Position numbers and translations under genes: made by a program | From: a virus | Length of the DNA: 23,152 bases | Reading direction: 5' to 3' (one strand) | Virus record (IMG/VR): IMGVR_UViG_3300046694_000526 | Coordinates: 1 to 23,152 of that record | The notes under the pieces: generated by a model | What the model was told of the DNA's origin: nothing | The model's database searches: none | What the model saw: only the letters and a program-made list of their open reading frames with translations | Part shown: in pieces, positions 1 through 8,224 of the stretch | Layout: each line of letters begins with the position of its first letter | Numbering within the stretch: the stretch's first letter is position 1

Positions 1-50
1 GAGATCATCCCGCCCCCGGCCGAGGGTTTGAAATAGCTGCCGACGCTCAT
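1..50 (-). CDS. 5' end of an unidentified late gene (partial, runs off left edge)
   Basis: An ATG at 48-50 on the minus strand overlaps the stop codon of the upstream head-tail joining gene as ATGA, the same junction used elsewhere in this operon. A GAGG stretch lies about 9 nt upstream. Only the first 16 codons (MSVGSYFKPSAGGGMI) are in the window, too few to identify a family. By lambda order the next gene should be a head-tail or minor tail protein; that is inference only. Confidence 0.5.
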   Translation of the reverse strand, partial: MSVGSYFKPSAGGGMI

Positions 51-367
51 GGCCGCAACCTCAGAATCAGGGCGACCAGCCCGTCACCGCTCGGTTCGAG
101 CTGGATCAGGTCGTAGTCACCGCCGCCGTCCAAGACCGGCAAGTCAACGCTGACCAGCATGCCCTGCTGCAGACCTTGCGAATCGCTGACGCGGATCTCG
201 AAGCGAGGCTCGCGCAACCCGGTGTTGAGCTTGCCGAACTTGGGTTGCAGCCAGGGCGCGGCAAACATGCCGAACACTGGCCCTTCGCGACCTTCGATCC
301 GCGCGCTGTCACCCAGTGTCTCGAAAACGATGTCGTCAACATCAGTCATCAGCTCGCGAATGCCCAT
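47..367 (-). CDS. Head-tail joining protein (lambda FII-like)
   Basis: A 106-aa protein, close to the 117 aa of lambda gpFII, directly downstream of the major capsid gene, where the head-tail joining gene sits in lambda-type phages. The sequence is predominantly beta-type (FETLGDSARIEG, FEIRVSD, LVSVDLPVLDGGGDYDLIQLEPSGDGLVALIL), which fits the small beta-rich joining proteins that bind the connector after DNA packaging. An upstream in-frame ATG at 409 would add 14 residues, but the ATG at 367 has a GGAG 8 nt upstream and starts 3 nt after the capsid stop, so 367 is preferred. The assignment rests on size, fold impression and gene order rather than a diagnostic motif. Confidence 0.6.
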   Translation of the reverse strand: MGIRELMTDVDDIVFETLGDSARIEGREGPVFGMFAAPWLQPKFGKLNTGLREPRFEIRVSDSQGLQQGMLVSVDLPVLDGGGDYDLIQLEPSGDGLVALILRLRP

Positions 368-369
368 GA

Positions 370-1365
370 CTACATCTCCAGCAGGATCTGCGCCAGTGGC
401 CGGGTGCACATGTGCAGCGGGTTGGACTGCGCTTCGCCGGCCATACCCTTGTTGAACGGCAACGGTTCGATCTTGCTGTAGTACGGCACGCCTTCGGTGT
501 TGACCGTTTCCATGTAGTCGGCGGGGGCGAACACCGAGATGTACAGGTCCGGAACGCCTTCGGGAATCAGCAGTGCTTTGTCGTCGTGCACAAAAGTGAT
601 GCCGGCGATCTTGCCGCGGTAACGCTCCCAGGTGATGCCCCCGTAATCGAAGCTTTCACGTGCGTCACCGCGCAGCGATGCCGCCTGCTGGGTGTTCAGG
701 TAAGTCGCCTTCACTTCTTTAAGCTTCAACATTGCGTTCCAGAAGTTCTTGCCACAGAACGCTCGCGAACCACTGCGGGTAACGCTTCCCAGAGCGTCTT
801 CCTGCAAATCCAGGGCATCACCACACTTGATACGGAAGTCCTCGTCCGAGCCTCCAAAGCCCATCGACAAGGTCTTCCGTTTCACGCCAAAACGCTCATA
901 AAGATCAAGCAACACGGTCTTGCCGTCAGCGTCATAGATCTTGCCGTTCAACGCACCAAGGCGCTGAAACTCGTGAGTGACGTCCAACTGACGGCGTGCC
1001 TTGGCCAGGCGCTTGTTTACCACGTCCTGCACCGACTGAAGCTCGGAGCGCGTACCGAAAGCCCGAATGCCCTGAATCTCGTCAGCCCTGATGGTGAAGC
1101 GTTCCGGCAGGTGCACGGTGTTGAACGGGATCAGGTTGCGCTTGCTGCCCGACACAACGAGGCCGGACGTTCCACGCTCGCCGGCCGGTACTAGGGCAAG
1201 GGTATCGCCGTCTTTTTCGATCTGCACCGTCAGGGTGGTGATGCCCTCTTCCTGAAACAGTCCGAGGCTACCGATGCGCCCAGGTACGTATTCCTGTTCG
1301 TTGATGGCGGCGGTCAACGAGGACACCGAAAACGCCTCGTCGTTGAAGATTTGAATGTCAGCCAT
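370..1365 (-). CDS. Major capsid protein, lambda gpE family
   Basis: A 331-aa protein that forms the icosahedral shell. The N-terminus (MADIQIFNDEAFSVSSLTAAIN) and the run ERFTIRADEIQGIRAFGT are typical of the phage major capsid protein E family, and the length is close to the family norm (341 aa in lambda). The ATG at 1365 is chosen over one seven codons upstream because GGAG lies 8 nt before it. It follows the decoration-protein gene after a gap of about 60 bp that contains a hairpin-plus-U-tract terminator, the only sizeable gap inside this head-gene cluster. It ends 2 nt before the head-tail joining gene start. Confidence 0.92.
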   Translation of the reverse strand: MADIQIFNDEAFSVSSLTAAINEQEYVPGRIGSLGLFQEEGITTLTVQIEKDGDTLALVPAGERGTSGLVVSGSKRNLIPFNTVHLPERFTIRADEIQGIRAFGTRSELQSVQDVVNKRLAKARRQLDVTHEFQRLGALNGKIYDADGKTVLLDLYERFGVKRKTLSMGFGGSDEDFRIKCGDALDLQEDALGSVTRSGSRAFCGKNFWNAMLKLKEVKATYLNTQQAASLRGDARESFDYGGITWERYRGKIAGITFVHDDKALLIPEGVPDLYISVFAPADYMETVNTEGVPYYSKIEPLPFNKGMAGEAQSNPLHMCTRPLAQILLEM

Positions 1366-1384
1366 GAAGCAGTCTCCAGAAAAC

Positions 1385-1405
1385 AAAAAACCCGCACAGG
1401 GCGGG
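1385..1405 (-). terminator. Intrinsic terminator/attenuator between decoration and major capsid genes
   Basis: On the minus strand CCCGC, a 5-nt loop and GCGGG form a short GC stem (1391-1405) followed at once by six T residues (1390-1385) and, after one G, three more. It lies in the direction of late transcription between the decoration gene stop (1429) and the capsid start (1365), so it would act inside the operon. The stem is short, so partial termination is more plausible than a full block. Confidence 0.6.
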
Positions 1406-1428
1406 CTGAAAATACTAAGGTGACCGCC

Positions 1429-1773
1429 TTAGCGAACGATCACGTTATGCGCGGCCAGCGCTTTCTCGGCGGCCAGATCCAGACCGGTCAAATGCGCTTC
1501 GCTGACCTCGGCCAGACGAACCACGGCGCGACCGCGACGGACAATGTCAGACGTGCTCAGCGGGCCGAAGAGAATCGCTTGCGCGTTCTCGCTGCCGTCT
1601 TCGGCGGTCGGGTTGTACGGAGCGAATTCGCCGGTGCTAGTGACCAGGCCGAGGATCTGGCCAGGTTCCAGCGCGGGGCCGGCGGCGACGTTGATCGCTT
1701 CGCGGGAAATGGTGCCGGCACCCTCGGACAGGAGGAATTCGCCGGCGTGCATCGGTTCACGTTGAATGTTCAT
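1429..1773 (-). CDS. Head decoration (capsid-stabilising) protein, lambda gpD family
   Basis: A 114-aa protein, about the size of lambda gpD (110 aa). Such proteins bind as trimers on the expanded capsid and stabilise it. The N-terminal stretch (REPMHAGEFLLSEG), the GPALEPGQILG segment and the C-terminal AAHNVIVR resemble the head decoration family. Its start overlaps the protease stop as ATGA (1770-1773), and GGAG lies 7 nt upstream of the start. A 6-bp inverted repeat (CTAAGG/CCTTAG, 1415-1432) spans its stop codon, followed by the terminator at 1385-1405. Confidence 0.88.
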   Translation of the reverse strand: MNIQREPMHAGEFLLSEGAGTISREAINVAAGPALEPGQILGLVTSTGEFAPYNPTAEDGSENAQAILFGPLSTSDIVRRGRAVVRLAEVSEAHLTGLDLAAEKALAAHNVIVR

Positions 1774-2945
1774 GCATTAGCTCCAGTAAGAGTGGATCGT
1801 TTGCCCGTTTGCGCCGCTTGGCGTGCGGACCAGATAGAGGGTTGGTCGATTTGCTTGGCCTGCACCTTCGGCGGCGGGTCATCGGCCAGCGGCAAACTGT
1901 TGTCGATTTCAAAACCCTTGCCGCTACCGACCAGCTTGTCAAAGAGCCGGGCACGAACTGCCGGTGCATCCAAGCCTGCCGATACGTACTCGGCACTGAA
2001 CTCCGGTAAACGCGCAGCGACACACAAGTCGTTGATGGCTTTGGCCTGGGTCAGCGCCGCCTGCACCACCGCTTCGCTTTCCAGCCTGGTGACAGCGAGC
2101 AGCGGCTCAATCAGGTTGCTGATGCCCGCCGCCGTGCAACGCTGGCTGATCAGCACCGCCAGTTGCGCGGCATTGGACGCCGGCGCCGGTGGATCATCCG
2201 CAATCGGCGGTACCGGTTCCGGTGTTGGCTCAGGTTCCGGCTCCGGTTCTGTGGGCTCATCGAGTTGGGCCAGCAGCTCAGCTGGGGCATGCTGAAAACG
2301 CTGCAACACGGCGCCCTGTCCCAGGCACGCTTTGACCTTGACGCCATCGCCGACCTCGTCAGCCAGTCCCAGCGCCACCGCCTCATTCGCCGTCAGCCAG
2401 GTCTCGGCGGCAACCAAGCGCCGCAGTTCGGTTTCGTCGATGTCCGGCGCCTTGGCCTTGTACGCCGCGATGATGGCTTCCATGGTCTGGTCCAACACAT
2501 CGGCGACCTTGCGAAAGCTCTCGGCGTCGCCGGCGGCGTAGGTCCACGGATTGTGAATCATGAGCATGGCGTTGGACGCGATGACCACCCTGTGCGCACC
2601 ACATACGGCAACGCTGGCCGCGCTGGCGGCCAACGCATCGACCCGACCAGTGCAGCGCTCGCCCAGTCGCGACAGCGCGTTGTGCATCGCCAGACCGTCG
2701 AACAGATCTCCGCCCACACTGTTGAAGGCGGCGACCACCGGCGACACACCGTCGTCCATCGCCCGTAGATCCTGAACAAACTGATTGGCGGTGATGCCCC
2801 AGGTACCGATCTCGCCGTAGACGAACACTTCAATGGTGCGTTGTTCGGATTCGCCATTGGCCTGCATGGCGTACCAGCTCTTGTCCGAGACTTGCACGCG
2901 CTCGCCGGCCTTGTTGTAAATGCGCGGACGCGCCTGTTTGCTCAT
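1770..2945 (-). CDS. ClpP/S49-type prohead protease with C-terminal scaffold region
   Basis: A 391-aa protein equivalent to lambda gpC (protease) with an internal scaffold-like C-terminus. The N-terminal 200 residues carry a ClpP-type crotonase fold: AAFNSVGGDLFDGLAMHNAL, then the nucleophile region ALAASAASVAVCGA with a likely catalytic Ser, then MLMIHNPW with the catalytic His. A Pro/Glu-rich linker (alternating PE, about residues 231-246) separates this from an alpha-helical C-terminal part that may act as scaffold, as Nu3 does from within lambda gene C. The ATG overlaps the portal stop as ATGA (2942-2945), and AAGGAG lies 5 nt upstream. Confidence 0.9.
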   Translation of the reverse strand: MSKQARPRIYNKAGERVQVSDKSWYAMQANGESEQRTIEVFVYGEIGTWGITANQFVQDLRAMDDGVSPVVAAFNSVGGDLFDGLAMHNALSRLGERCTGRVDALAASAASVAVCGAHRVVIASNAMLMIHNPWTYAAGDAESFRKVADVLDQTMEAIIAAYKAKAPDIDETELRRLVAAETWLTANEAVALGLADEVGDGVKVKACLGQGAVLQRFQHAPAELLAQLDEPTEPEPEPEPTPEPVPPIADDPPAPASNAAQLAVLISQRCTAAGISNLIEPLLAVTRLESEAVVQAALTQAKAINDLCVAARLPEFSAEYVSAGLDAPAVRARLFDKLVGSGKGFEIDNSLPLADDPPPKVQAKQIDQPSIWSARQAAQTGKRSTLTGANA

Positions 2946-4420
2946 GGTTGCTCCTTGTCTTCGAGCGGTTCGATGACATCAAGGGTGTTGTAGTTAAGAC
3001 CCAGGCCAACGGCTCGGGCGAGGTCGGCGGCGTTTTCTGCATCGACTGTTTCGGCGTCGTAACCGGTACGTAGCACCATCTCGCTGCGCGAGGCGAACCC
3101 GGCTTTGACTTCCATCGTCCGCGCCTGCACGTCCTGTACTGGCTGGATGTAGGCCCATCCCTGCGGTACCCAGCGGGTGCGCAGATATTCGCGTCGACGC
3201 TGGGCGTAATCCTCCAGCACCAACGCACCAGACAGCACCGCCATGTCCATCCACGCTGCACGCACAGGACGACACAGCTGATGCACGTAAACGCTGAACT
3301 GCAGTTGCTCCAGACGCCGGCGAAACTCGTTGAGCACCACGCGCAATGCGCGGTCGTTGATCTCACGCATATCGCCGGTGAGGATCTCGTACGGCGTACC
3401 GGTACCGGCCGCAGCGGCCATCAATTGCTGTCGCATGAAGTCCGGGTAGTTGTTGCCGGCGTCGGGCGGTTTGGAGAATTCCACTTCCTCGCCTGGTCCA
3501 AGTTCCTGCATGGTGCCGGGTTCAAGCGCGACCATCGGCGTGAAGCCATCCCGATCCGTGACCAGGGGAGCACCCGTAACCGGGTCGCGCGGCATGGGAC
3601 CCGATTCCGGTGGGGGTCGAGTGATGAAGCCGGCGAAGAGGTTGGCCACTTCCTGGCGAAACAGCACCGCGTCGTCATAGTTGTCCAGGCTGCGCAAGCG
3701 CTTGAGCACCGGCGACAAGCGCGGCACGCCACGCAACTGGCCGGGTTCCAGCGGTTCGAAGATATGCAGCACCTGCGTGGCAGGCACGCGCACCAGTTGG
3801 TTGTAACCGGCGTTTAGCGATAAAGGATCACCCGGGTGCGAGCGATACATCCAATAAGCCACGCGCTTGCCGATCGGGTTGAACTCGATGCCGGCGCGGA
3901 TCACGTTTCCGTCGCGGGTGGTCTCAAACTTGTCGTGCGGCACGAACTCGGGTGCGAGCAACTGCAGTTGCAGCGGCACCGCATGACCATCATCCAAGCT
4001 GCGAGGTCGCAAACGAATGAAGCATTCGCCGGAGGTTTCCACCGTACGTGCAGCGAGCGCTTGCTGGCCGTAAAAATCGGTCAAGTCATCGGCGTCCGAT
4101 TCATCGACCCAGTCCTCCCACAGTTCCTGCAGTTGTTTGCGCAGGGCATCGTCGTCCGTCTTCGGCCGTGGATTGATGCCGGTGCCGATCAGGTTGCTGA
4201 CACGCTTGTCGATGACGTTGAAGGCATACGGGTCGTTGCGCACTGCGGCTCGAGAACGAGAACGCAGATTGCGTAGCGCCGGAGTGTTGATGGTGTTCAG
4301 GCCACTGTCGGGTGCATCCCAGCCGGCGGATCGTCGGCCTTCCCCGGCGCCTTCGTAACTGGCCTTGATGTTCGACGGTAGCAAGAATCCGTTGCGGGTC
4401 AGCGTCGGATAACGGGCCAT
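2942..4420 (-). CDS. Phage portal protein, lambda gpB family
   Basis: A 492-aa protein forming the dodecameric portal through which DNA is packaged. Sequence hallmarks include the N-terminal RSRAAVRNDPYAFNVIDKRVSNLIGTG, the downstream HIFEPLEPGQLRGVPRLSPVL and GTPYEILTGDMREINDRALR segments, all typical of lambda-family portals. Length is close to lambda gpB (533 aa). The start overlaps the gpW stop as TAATG, with AAGGGA 5 nt upstream. The gene lies between the connector and the protease, as in lambda. Confidence 0.93.
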   Translation of the reverse strand: MARYPTLTRNGFLLPSNIKASYEGAGEGRRSAGWDAPDSGLNTINTPALRNLRSRSRAAVRNDPYAFNVIDKRVSNLIGTGINPRPKTDDDALRKQLQELWEDWVDESDADDLTDFYGQQALAARTVETSGECFIRLRPRSLDDGHAVPLQLQLLAPEFVPHDKFETTRDGNVIRAGIEFNPIGKRVAYWMYRSHPGDPLSLNAGYNQLVRVPATQVLHIFEPLEPGQLRGVPRLSPVLKRLRSLDNYDDAVLFRQEVANLFAGFITRPPPESGPMPRDPVTGAPLVTDRDGFTPMVALEPGTMQELGPGEEVEFSKPPDAGNNYPDFMRQQLMAAAAGTGTPYEILTGDMREINDRALRVVLNEFRRRLEQLQFSVYVHQLCRPVRAAWMDMAVLSGALVLEDYAQRRREYLRTRWVPQGWAYIQPVQDVQARTMEVKAGFASRSEMVLRTGYDAETVDAENAADLARAVGLGLNYNTLDVIEPLEDKEQP

Positions 4421-4626
4421 TACAGTCCCTTGCCTCCGTGATAAAGCCGGACTACACGTGACCGTGGGCCGGCGGCATTGAGCAGCGAGGTGCGAATTTC
4501 TTCACGGGCCTGCAGCAGCTCGTTGATGGTGCGGTACTCGACGGTCCGATCGCCGAAGCGCACGGTTTTTTCACCGCGCGCGATGGCCTTCTCGATCACG
4601 TCGAGGTGCTGTTGAGTAAAGGACAT
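4420..4626 (-). CDS. Head-tail connector gpW
   Basis: A 68-aa protein, the same length as lambda gpW, starting 1 nt after the terminase stop codon and ending in a TAATG overlap with portal. The sequence MSFTQQHLDVIEKAIARGEK followed by a beta-hairpin-like segment (TVRFGDRTVEYRTINELLQ) matches the alpha/beta organisation of gpW, which seals the head after packaging and provides the platform for gpFII and the tail. Confidence 0.9.
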   Translation of the reverse strand: MSFTQQHLDVIEKAIARGEKTVRFGDRTVEYRTINELLQAREEIRTSLLNAAGPRSRVVRLYHGGKGL

Positions 4627-4627
4627 A

Positions 4628-6673
4628 TCAGCGTCTCTTCAGATAACCGCTTGTAGAGCTGCGGCGTTGAGATGGTGAAGCTGCAGGTCGCGCGGGTGCG
4701 ACAGGAGCAGCTGGTATAGGTGAGGCCATTGGCGCTTGTCTCACGGCCGCCGGAGGTGGCGATGACTCGGCGGCTGGTGCTTGATCAACACGCTCGGCCT
4801 GCAGAGGCTTGGCCGGTGCATCGTCAAACAACCCGGATTGCGCCAGAGCCTGCCGCACCCGATCCCAGTCATGTTCCTGGTACCGGTTGATGCCCAAGTA
4901 GTGCGCCATGGCCAGGCAATACACCATCAGGTCAAGAGCCTCGTTGCGCTCGGCTTTGCCCTTCACCCACTCGATGCGTTTGTGGCCGCGGATGTAGCGA
5001 GCGACCTTGCGCTCGGCAACGCACTGGGCGAAGAACTCGTCCGGCAAGTCGTTGGCAAAATGCACAGAACCCGGTCCGTCCGGGAACGGGTAACGGTTGT
5101 AGATCCAGTCCTTGGCCGTGTCGGTGCCCACGAACCACAGCTCGGCGCCGTGGCGTTCGGTCTGGCCTTTCCAGGTCACGTCAACCATCGACGGGCGCTG
5201 CGCAATCACCGGGCGGCCAGGCTTGCTCGCACCCTTGATGGCGAATATGTTGCGCCAGCGACGCACGCGGCAGAACTGGTAAACCTCATCGGTGTGGTGC
5301 CCGCCGGAGTCGACACCAGTGGCCAGGATCGCCAGACCGACGCCACAAGGATGCCGGTAACGCGCCTTGAGTTTCTCGTCGAGCACCGCCCAGGTACGCT
5401 CATCTGCAGGGTCGCCCCAAATGATCTGGTGATCGACTACCCAACGCTCCATGCCGATACCGAAGCCCATCACCATCAGTTCTAGGCGGTTGGCCTGAAC
5501 GTCGACGGCACCGGTCAACATCATCACGCCGGCCGGCATTGCGCCAAGGCTGTAAGTTTCCAGTCGCGCCCGAGCGATCAAAACTTCGGCTTTGGTCTGT
5601 TCGAGTGCACTGTCCCAAACCTTGGCCAGACGGGTGTTATAGAACACCTGCATGAGGCTGGTATCGCCTTGGGCCTGGGCCTTTTTCGCGTCTTCAAATT
5701 CTATGGCGAGCGATGTCCAGTCCATCCAGCCCATCGGCGAGTACAGGGCGCTGAGATGAAAGCCCACAGTCTTGCCGTCGCCGGTACCGTGCGCGCGCCA
5801 CTCACCGCGGGCGAGCATATCGCCCTTATGGTGTTCTTCGATTAGCACATCACAGTCCAGGCCGGACGCCGCACATTTGTAATGCACAACGCTAAAATCG
5901 GCCGAATACAGCAGGTTTTCCCACTCAAGCACCTGCATGTGCCCACAATGAGGGCATGGCACGTAGTAGTGGCGCTGATCGCTGGACTCGAACAGATCGG
6001 CGATCCGCGAGGCGCCCTTGATCGTCGGCGAGCTGGAAAAATAGATCTTGGCGTTACGACCGAAGTTGGTTGCACGCGTCTCGGCCAATCGGATGGGATC
6101 ACCTTCCTGACCAACATCGTTTTCCCAGCGGTCCACCTCGTCGCCGTAGATGTAACGCGCCGACAACTCGGAAAGGTTAGCCGCAGAACCCGCGGTGGTG
6201 ACATACAGCGAGCCACCCTCGAATTCCTTGGTGTCCATCGTGTTGCGGGCGTCGCGCGAACGAGTGGCCGCAACGCGCTCGCGCAAAACAGGGGTGGCCT
6301 TGATGGTCTTGCTGATCCGCCCCGACACCCGCTTGGACAGGCCGAGGCTGGGCAATAACGCCAAAATGTTAGATGGCGCCATGTGAATCAGTCCGCCCAT
6401 CCAGTTGAGCGCGATCTGGGTTTTCATCAACTGCGAAGCCACCATCGTGACTACACGTCTGCATGGGTGAGCCGGCGACAGACATCGCATTGGCTCACGG
6501 GCATAAGGTGTTCGTGAGGTACGGTATTGGCCGGGCTCAGGTGCGCCGGTGTCCCGCGGAATCCGCATGTACTCATCGGCCCACTCATCAATCCAAAGAT
6601 CGGGATCGGGACGCAGCCCACGGAAGTAGTTCTCACGGTACACCTGTGCACCGTCAGAAAATTCCGTGTGCAT
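4628..6673 (-). CDS. Terminase large subunit, lambda gpA family
   Basis: A 681-aa packaging ATPase/nuclease (lambda gpA is 641 aa). The N-terminal ATPase part has the deviant Walker A region typical of gpA proteins (MVASQLMKTQIALNWMG) and a Walker B-like YIYGDEVDRWE. A CPHCGH pair of cysteines (YYVPCPHCGHMQVLEW) belongs to a putative zinc-binding insert. The nuclease part includes LTGAVDVQANRLELMVMGFG with the metal-binding Asp and a late RNEALDLMVYCLAMAHYLG segment. The C-terminus is a Pro/Ala-rich tail of about 60 residues ending in a basic stretch. It begins 4 nt after the small-subunit stop, without a strong Shine-Dalgarno, suggesting translational coupling. Confidence 0.95.
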   Translation of the reverse strand: MHTEFSDGAQVYRENYFRGLRPDPDLWIDEWADEYMRIPRDTGAPEPGQYRTSRTPYAREPMRCLSPAHPCRRVVTMVASQLMKTQIALNWMGGLIHMAPSNILALLPSLGLSKRVSGRISKTIKATPVLRERVAATRSRDARNTMDTKEFEGGSLYVTTAGSAANLSELSARYIYGDEVDRWENDVGQEGDPIRLAETRATNFGRNAKIYFSSSPTIKGASRIADLFESSDQRHYYVPCPHCGHMQVLEWENLLYSADFSVVHYKCAASGLDCDVLIEEHHKGDMLARGEWRAHGTGDGKTVGFHLSALYSPMGWMDWTSLAIEFEDAKKAQAQGDTSLMQVFYNTRLAKVWDSALEQTKAEVLIARARLETYSLGAMPAGVMMLTGAVDVQANRLELMVMGFGIGMERWVVDHQIIWGDPADERTWAVLDEKLKARYRHPCGVGLAILATGVDSGGHHTDEVYQFCRVRRWRNIFAIKGASKPGRPVIAQRPSMVDVTWKGQTERHGAELWFVGTDTAKDWIYNRYPFPDGPGSVHFANDLPDEFFAQCVAERKVARYIRGHKRIEWVKGKAERNEALDLMVYCLAMAHYLGINRYQEHDWDRVRQALAQSGLFDDAPAKPLQAERVDQAPAAESSPPPAAVRQAPMASPIPAAPVAPARPAASPSQRRSSTSGYLKRR

Positions 6674-6677
6674 AGGT

Positions 6678-7268
6678 TCAGTTCACTGTTAAGGCGTGAT
6701 CAAGGTCGGCTGAAGAGAGGCGCTCGGCTTCCTCCAGCGTTCGTCGGATTGTCGCGGTGAGGTGTTTTTCGATTTGCCAAGGATCGGTCATGGCCGCCAA
6801 GTCGTAGGACAGCTGAGGCAGCGGACCAAACAACTGATCCCGTAGCAATCGACCGGCGTCGTAGGCACCGGTCTCGACTGCCTCCCTCGACACCAACGAA
6901 CCTTGAGCCTTACCCAGTTCGATCTCGGCCAGTTTGGCCATGTTGTGCTCGCGCAGTGCGCGGGACTTCTGATAGTCAGGATGCTTGCCGTCGACCGGGA
7001 TCAGCTGCGGCAGCGCAGCCGTGGAAGTCGGTTCGGTCAGCGGGGACAGTTGGCTGTAAACGTCACGCTGAATCCGGTCTTGTTGGTGACGGTCAGCGAC
7101 AGCGGCCTTACTAGGGTCGCTGGATTTATCGAGTAGCGCCTCAGTGGCCTCCAGGTCGATCTTGCCATTTGCGGTGAGCACCAGCCGATCCTGGTTGGCC
7201 AATTTTGAAACATAGGATTTGGCCCAACCGCGCCGGGCCGCAAACTCCGTTTTGCTGATGATTGTCAT
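6678..7268 (-). CDS. Terminase small subunit (Nu1-like)
   Basis: A 196-aa protein, near the 181 aa of lambda gpNu1. The N-terminal MTIISKTEFAARRGWAKSYVSKLANQDRL looks like the winged-helix DNA-binding domain that recognises cos. The middle contains the KHPDYQKSRALREHNMAKLAEIELGKAQG helix often found in this family, and the C-terminal half is helical and should contact the large subunit. It lies immediately upstream of the large subunit, and GGAG is 8 nt before the ATG. Just upstream are repeated GGTGAAC motifs and a hyphenated dyad that may form the cos region it acts on. Confidence 0.88.
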   Translation of the reverse strand: MTIISKTEFAARRGWAKSYVSKLANQDRLVLTANGKIDLEATEALLDKSSDPSKAAVADRHQQDRIQRDVYSQLSPLTEPTSTAALPQLIPVDGKHPDYQKSRALREHNMAKLAEIELGKAQGSLVSREAVETGAYDAGRLLRDQLFGPLPQLSYDLAAMTDPWQIEKHLTATIRRTLEEAERLSSADLDHALTVN

Positions 7269-7281
7269 GGTTAATTCTCCA

Positions 7282-7331
7282 GTTCACCCCACGAGTTCAC
7301 CTGTTCACCTCAGTTCACTAAGCTGGTGAAC
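7282..7331 (-). repeat. Cluster of GGTGAAC repeats upstream of terS (candidate cosB or iterons)
   Basis: Read on the plus strand, GTTCACC occurs at 7282-7288, 7295-7301 and 7303-7309, GTTCAC at 7313-7318, and the inverse GGTGAAC at 7325-7331. This is five copies in 50 bp within a non-coding gap. Position between the putative cosN and terS is that of the lambda cosB R-sites bound by Nu1. GGTGAACAG also resembles, from memory, the origin iterons bound by the P4 alpha primase, so an origin role is the alternative. Confidence 0.55.
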
Positions 7332-7404
7332 CGTCCGCTAACACAGTCCCGCGGGTTTCCGACCCCGTGTCCTTCAGATACCCCTAGGGTCCCCGGTGGT
7401 TTTC

Positions 7405-7430
7405 GGGGTGCCGGGGCGGTGCATCACCCC
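7405..7430. other. Candidate cosN (cohesive-end nicking site)
   Basis: A 26-bp hyphenated dyad: GGGGTG (7405-7410), a 14-bp core containing GGGGCGGTGCAT, and CACCCC (7425-7430), overlapping the holin stop codon. Lambda cosN has a partial dyad with a GGGGCGGCGACC core, so the core resembles it on the plus strand, although transcription here is on the minus strand. The site is about 140 bp upstream of the terS start, comparable to the lambda distance between cosN and Nu1. Inference from resemblance and position. Confidence 0.35.
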
Positions 7431-7768
7431 TGCCCGCCGCTGGTTGGCGGGGCTTCGCTGAGGCCCAATCGCTTGGCAGCCCATCGTTCGTACAATCCGA
7501 TGGCAACGTCCGCGCCGGCCATCGCCGTCAGGCAACCCAACGCGCCCGCCGTCCACAGCGACATCCCGGCGGCGATCATCAACATCATCGCCGTCACCCC
7601 GCAGACAATGCAGGCACCAGACCGAAGTGCCAGCCGGCGCAACAATGCCCAGCCTCGCGCCCCATCCTTGTCTGCCCGCCACATCTCCCCCGATACGCCA
7701 CCGACCAGAGCCAGAACGATCACTAACCAAATCGGCATTTCTGCCAGTGCTTGTTGCTCATTCGTCAT
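7424..7768 (-). CDS. Phage holin (small multi-span membrane protein)
   Basis: A 114-aa protein. Two or three membrane segments can be seen: PIWLVIVLALVGGVSG near residues 11-26, SGACIVCGVTAMMLMIAAGM near 50-69, and a weaker ALGCLTAMAGADVAIGLY near 75-92. The polar charged loop between the first two and a basic C-terminus (YERWAAKRLG) fit a holin that forms inner-membrane holes to release endolysin. The ATG at 7768 has GGGGAG 4 nt upstream and is preferred over the ATG 13 codons earlier. It is the first visible late gene, ahead of cos and terminase. I see no endolysin or spanin gene; these would be beyond the left edge. Confidence 0.78.
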   Translation of the reverse strand: MTNEQQALAEMPIWLVIVLALVGGVSGEMWRADKDGARGWALLRRLALRSGACIVCGVTAMMLMIAAGMSLWTAGALGCLTAMAGADVAIGLYERWAAKRLGLSEAPPTSGGQG

Positions 7769-7876
7769 GTCTGCTCCCCATGGTTTATAGATTCGGAACA
7801 CGTCCAAGTTACTTGGCTGTCACACCAGAATGTAAGAAGCTCTATCCGACGTAATCCAACGGATCGGAGCAGAGCA

Positions 7877-8224
7877 ATGAGTGTATTGATCGATGTCGTA
7901 ACCACAGTGGGTGTGGTTGGCTCGCTAATGATTGGATGGGTTCAACTAACAGATCAGAAGCGATTGGAGCTGCGCACATGGGCGATCAAGCTCGCAACGA
8001 TTGCCAGTGTTCTGTTGGTGGTGGGCAGCGGGATATGGGAAACGATCAAGTTCGGTAGGAGTGATGCGCCTTTGACGCGCATGGATATCTTGTGGCTCCT
8101 GGCTAACCTTTGGAACACAATATTTTATCTAGCGATTGGCGTTGCTCTTGCCGCGTACTGGTCTAGCCCCAAGGGAACGAAGGAAAAGCTGGCAGCCTTT
8201 CGAATTCCCACCAGCGACAAATAA
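7877..8224 (+). CDS. Small membrane protein, likely moron gene
   Basis: A 115-aa protein of unknown function on the strand opposite to its neighbours. It has an N-terminal hydrophobic stretch (VVTTVGVVGSLMIGW), a second (LATIASVLLVVGSGIW) and a third (ILWLLANLWNTIFYLAIGVALAAYW), so about three membrane spans with a short basic C-terminal tail. GGAG lies 7 nt before the ATG. The gene is flanked by a divergent holin gene and its own strong terminator, the arrangement of a moron expressed independently of the phage programme. A role in lysogenic conversion or exclusion is possible but nothing in the sequence names it. Confidence 0.65.
   Translation: MSVLIDVVTTVGVVGSLMIGWVQLTDQKRLELRTWAIKLATIASVLLVVGSGIWETIKFGRSDAPLTRMDILWLLANLWNTIFYLAIGVALAAYWSSPKGTKEKLAAFRIPTSDK

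Noticed and set aside
370-1386. Longer start for the major capsid gene at 1386
   Set aside because: The ATG at 1365 has a well-spaced GGAG and gives the family-typical N-terminus; the upstream ATG lies next to the terminator.
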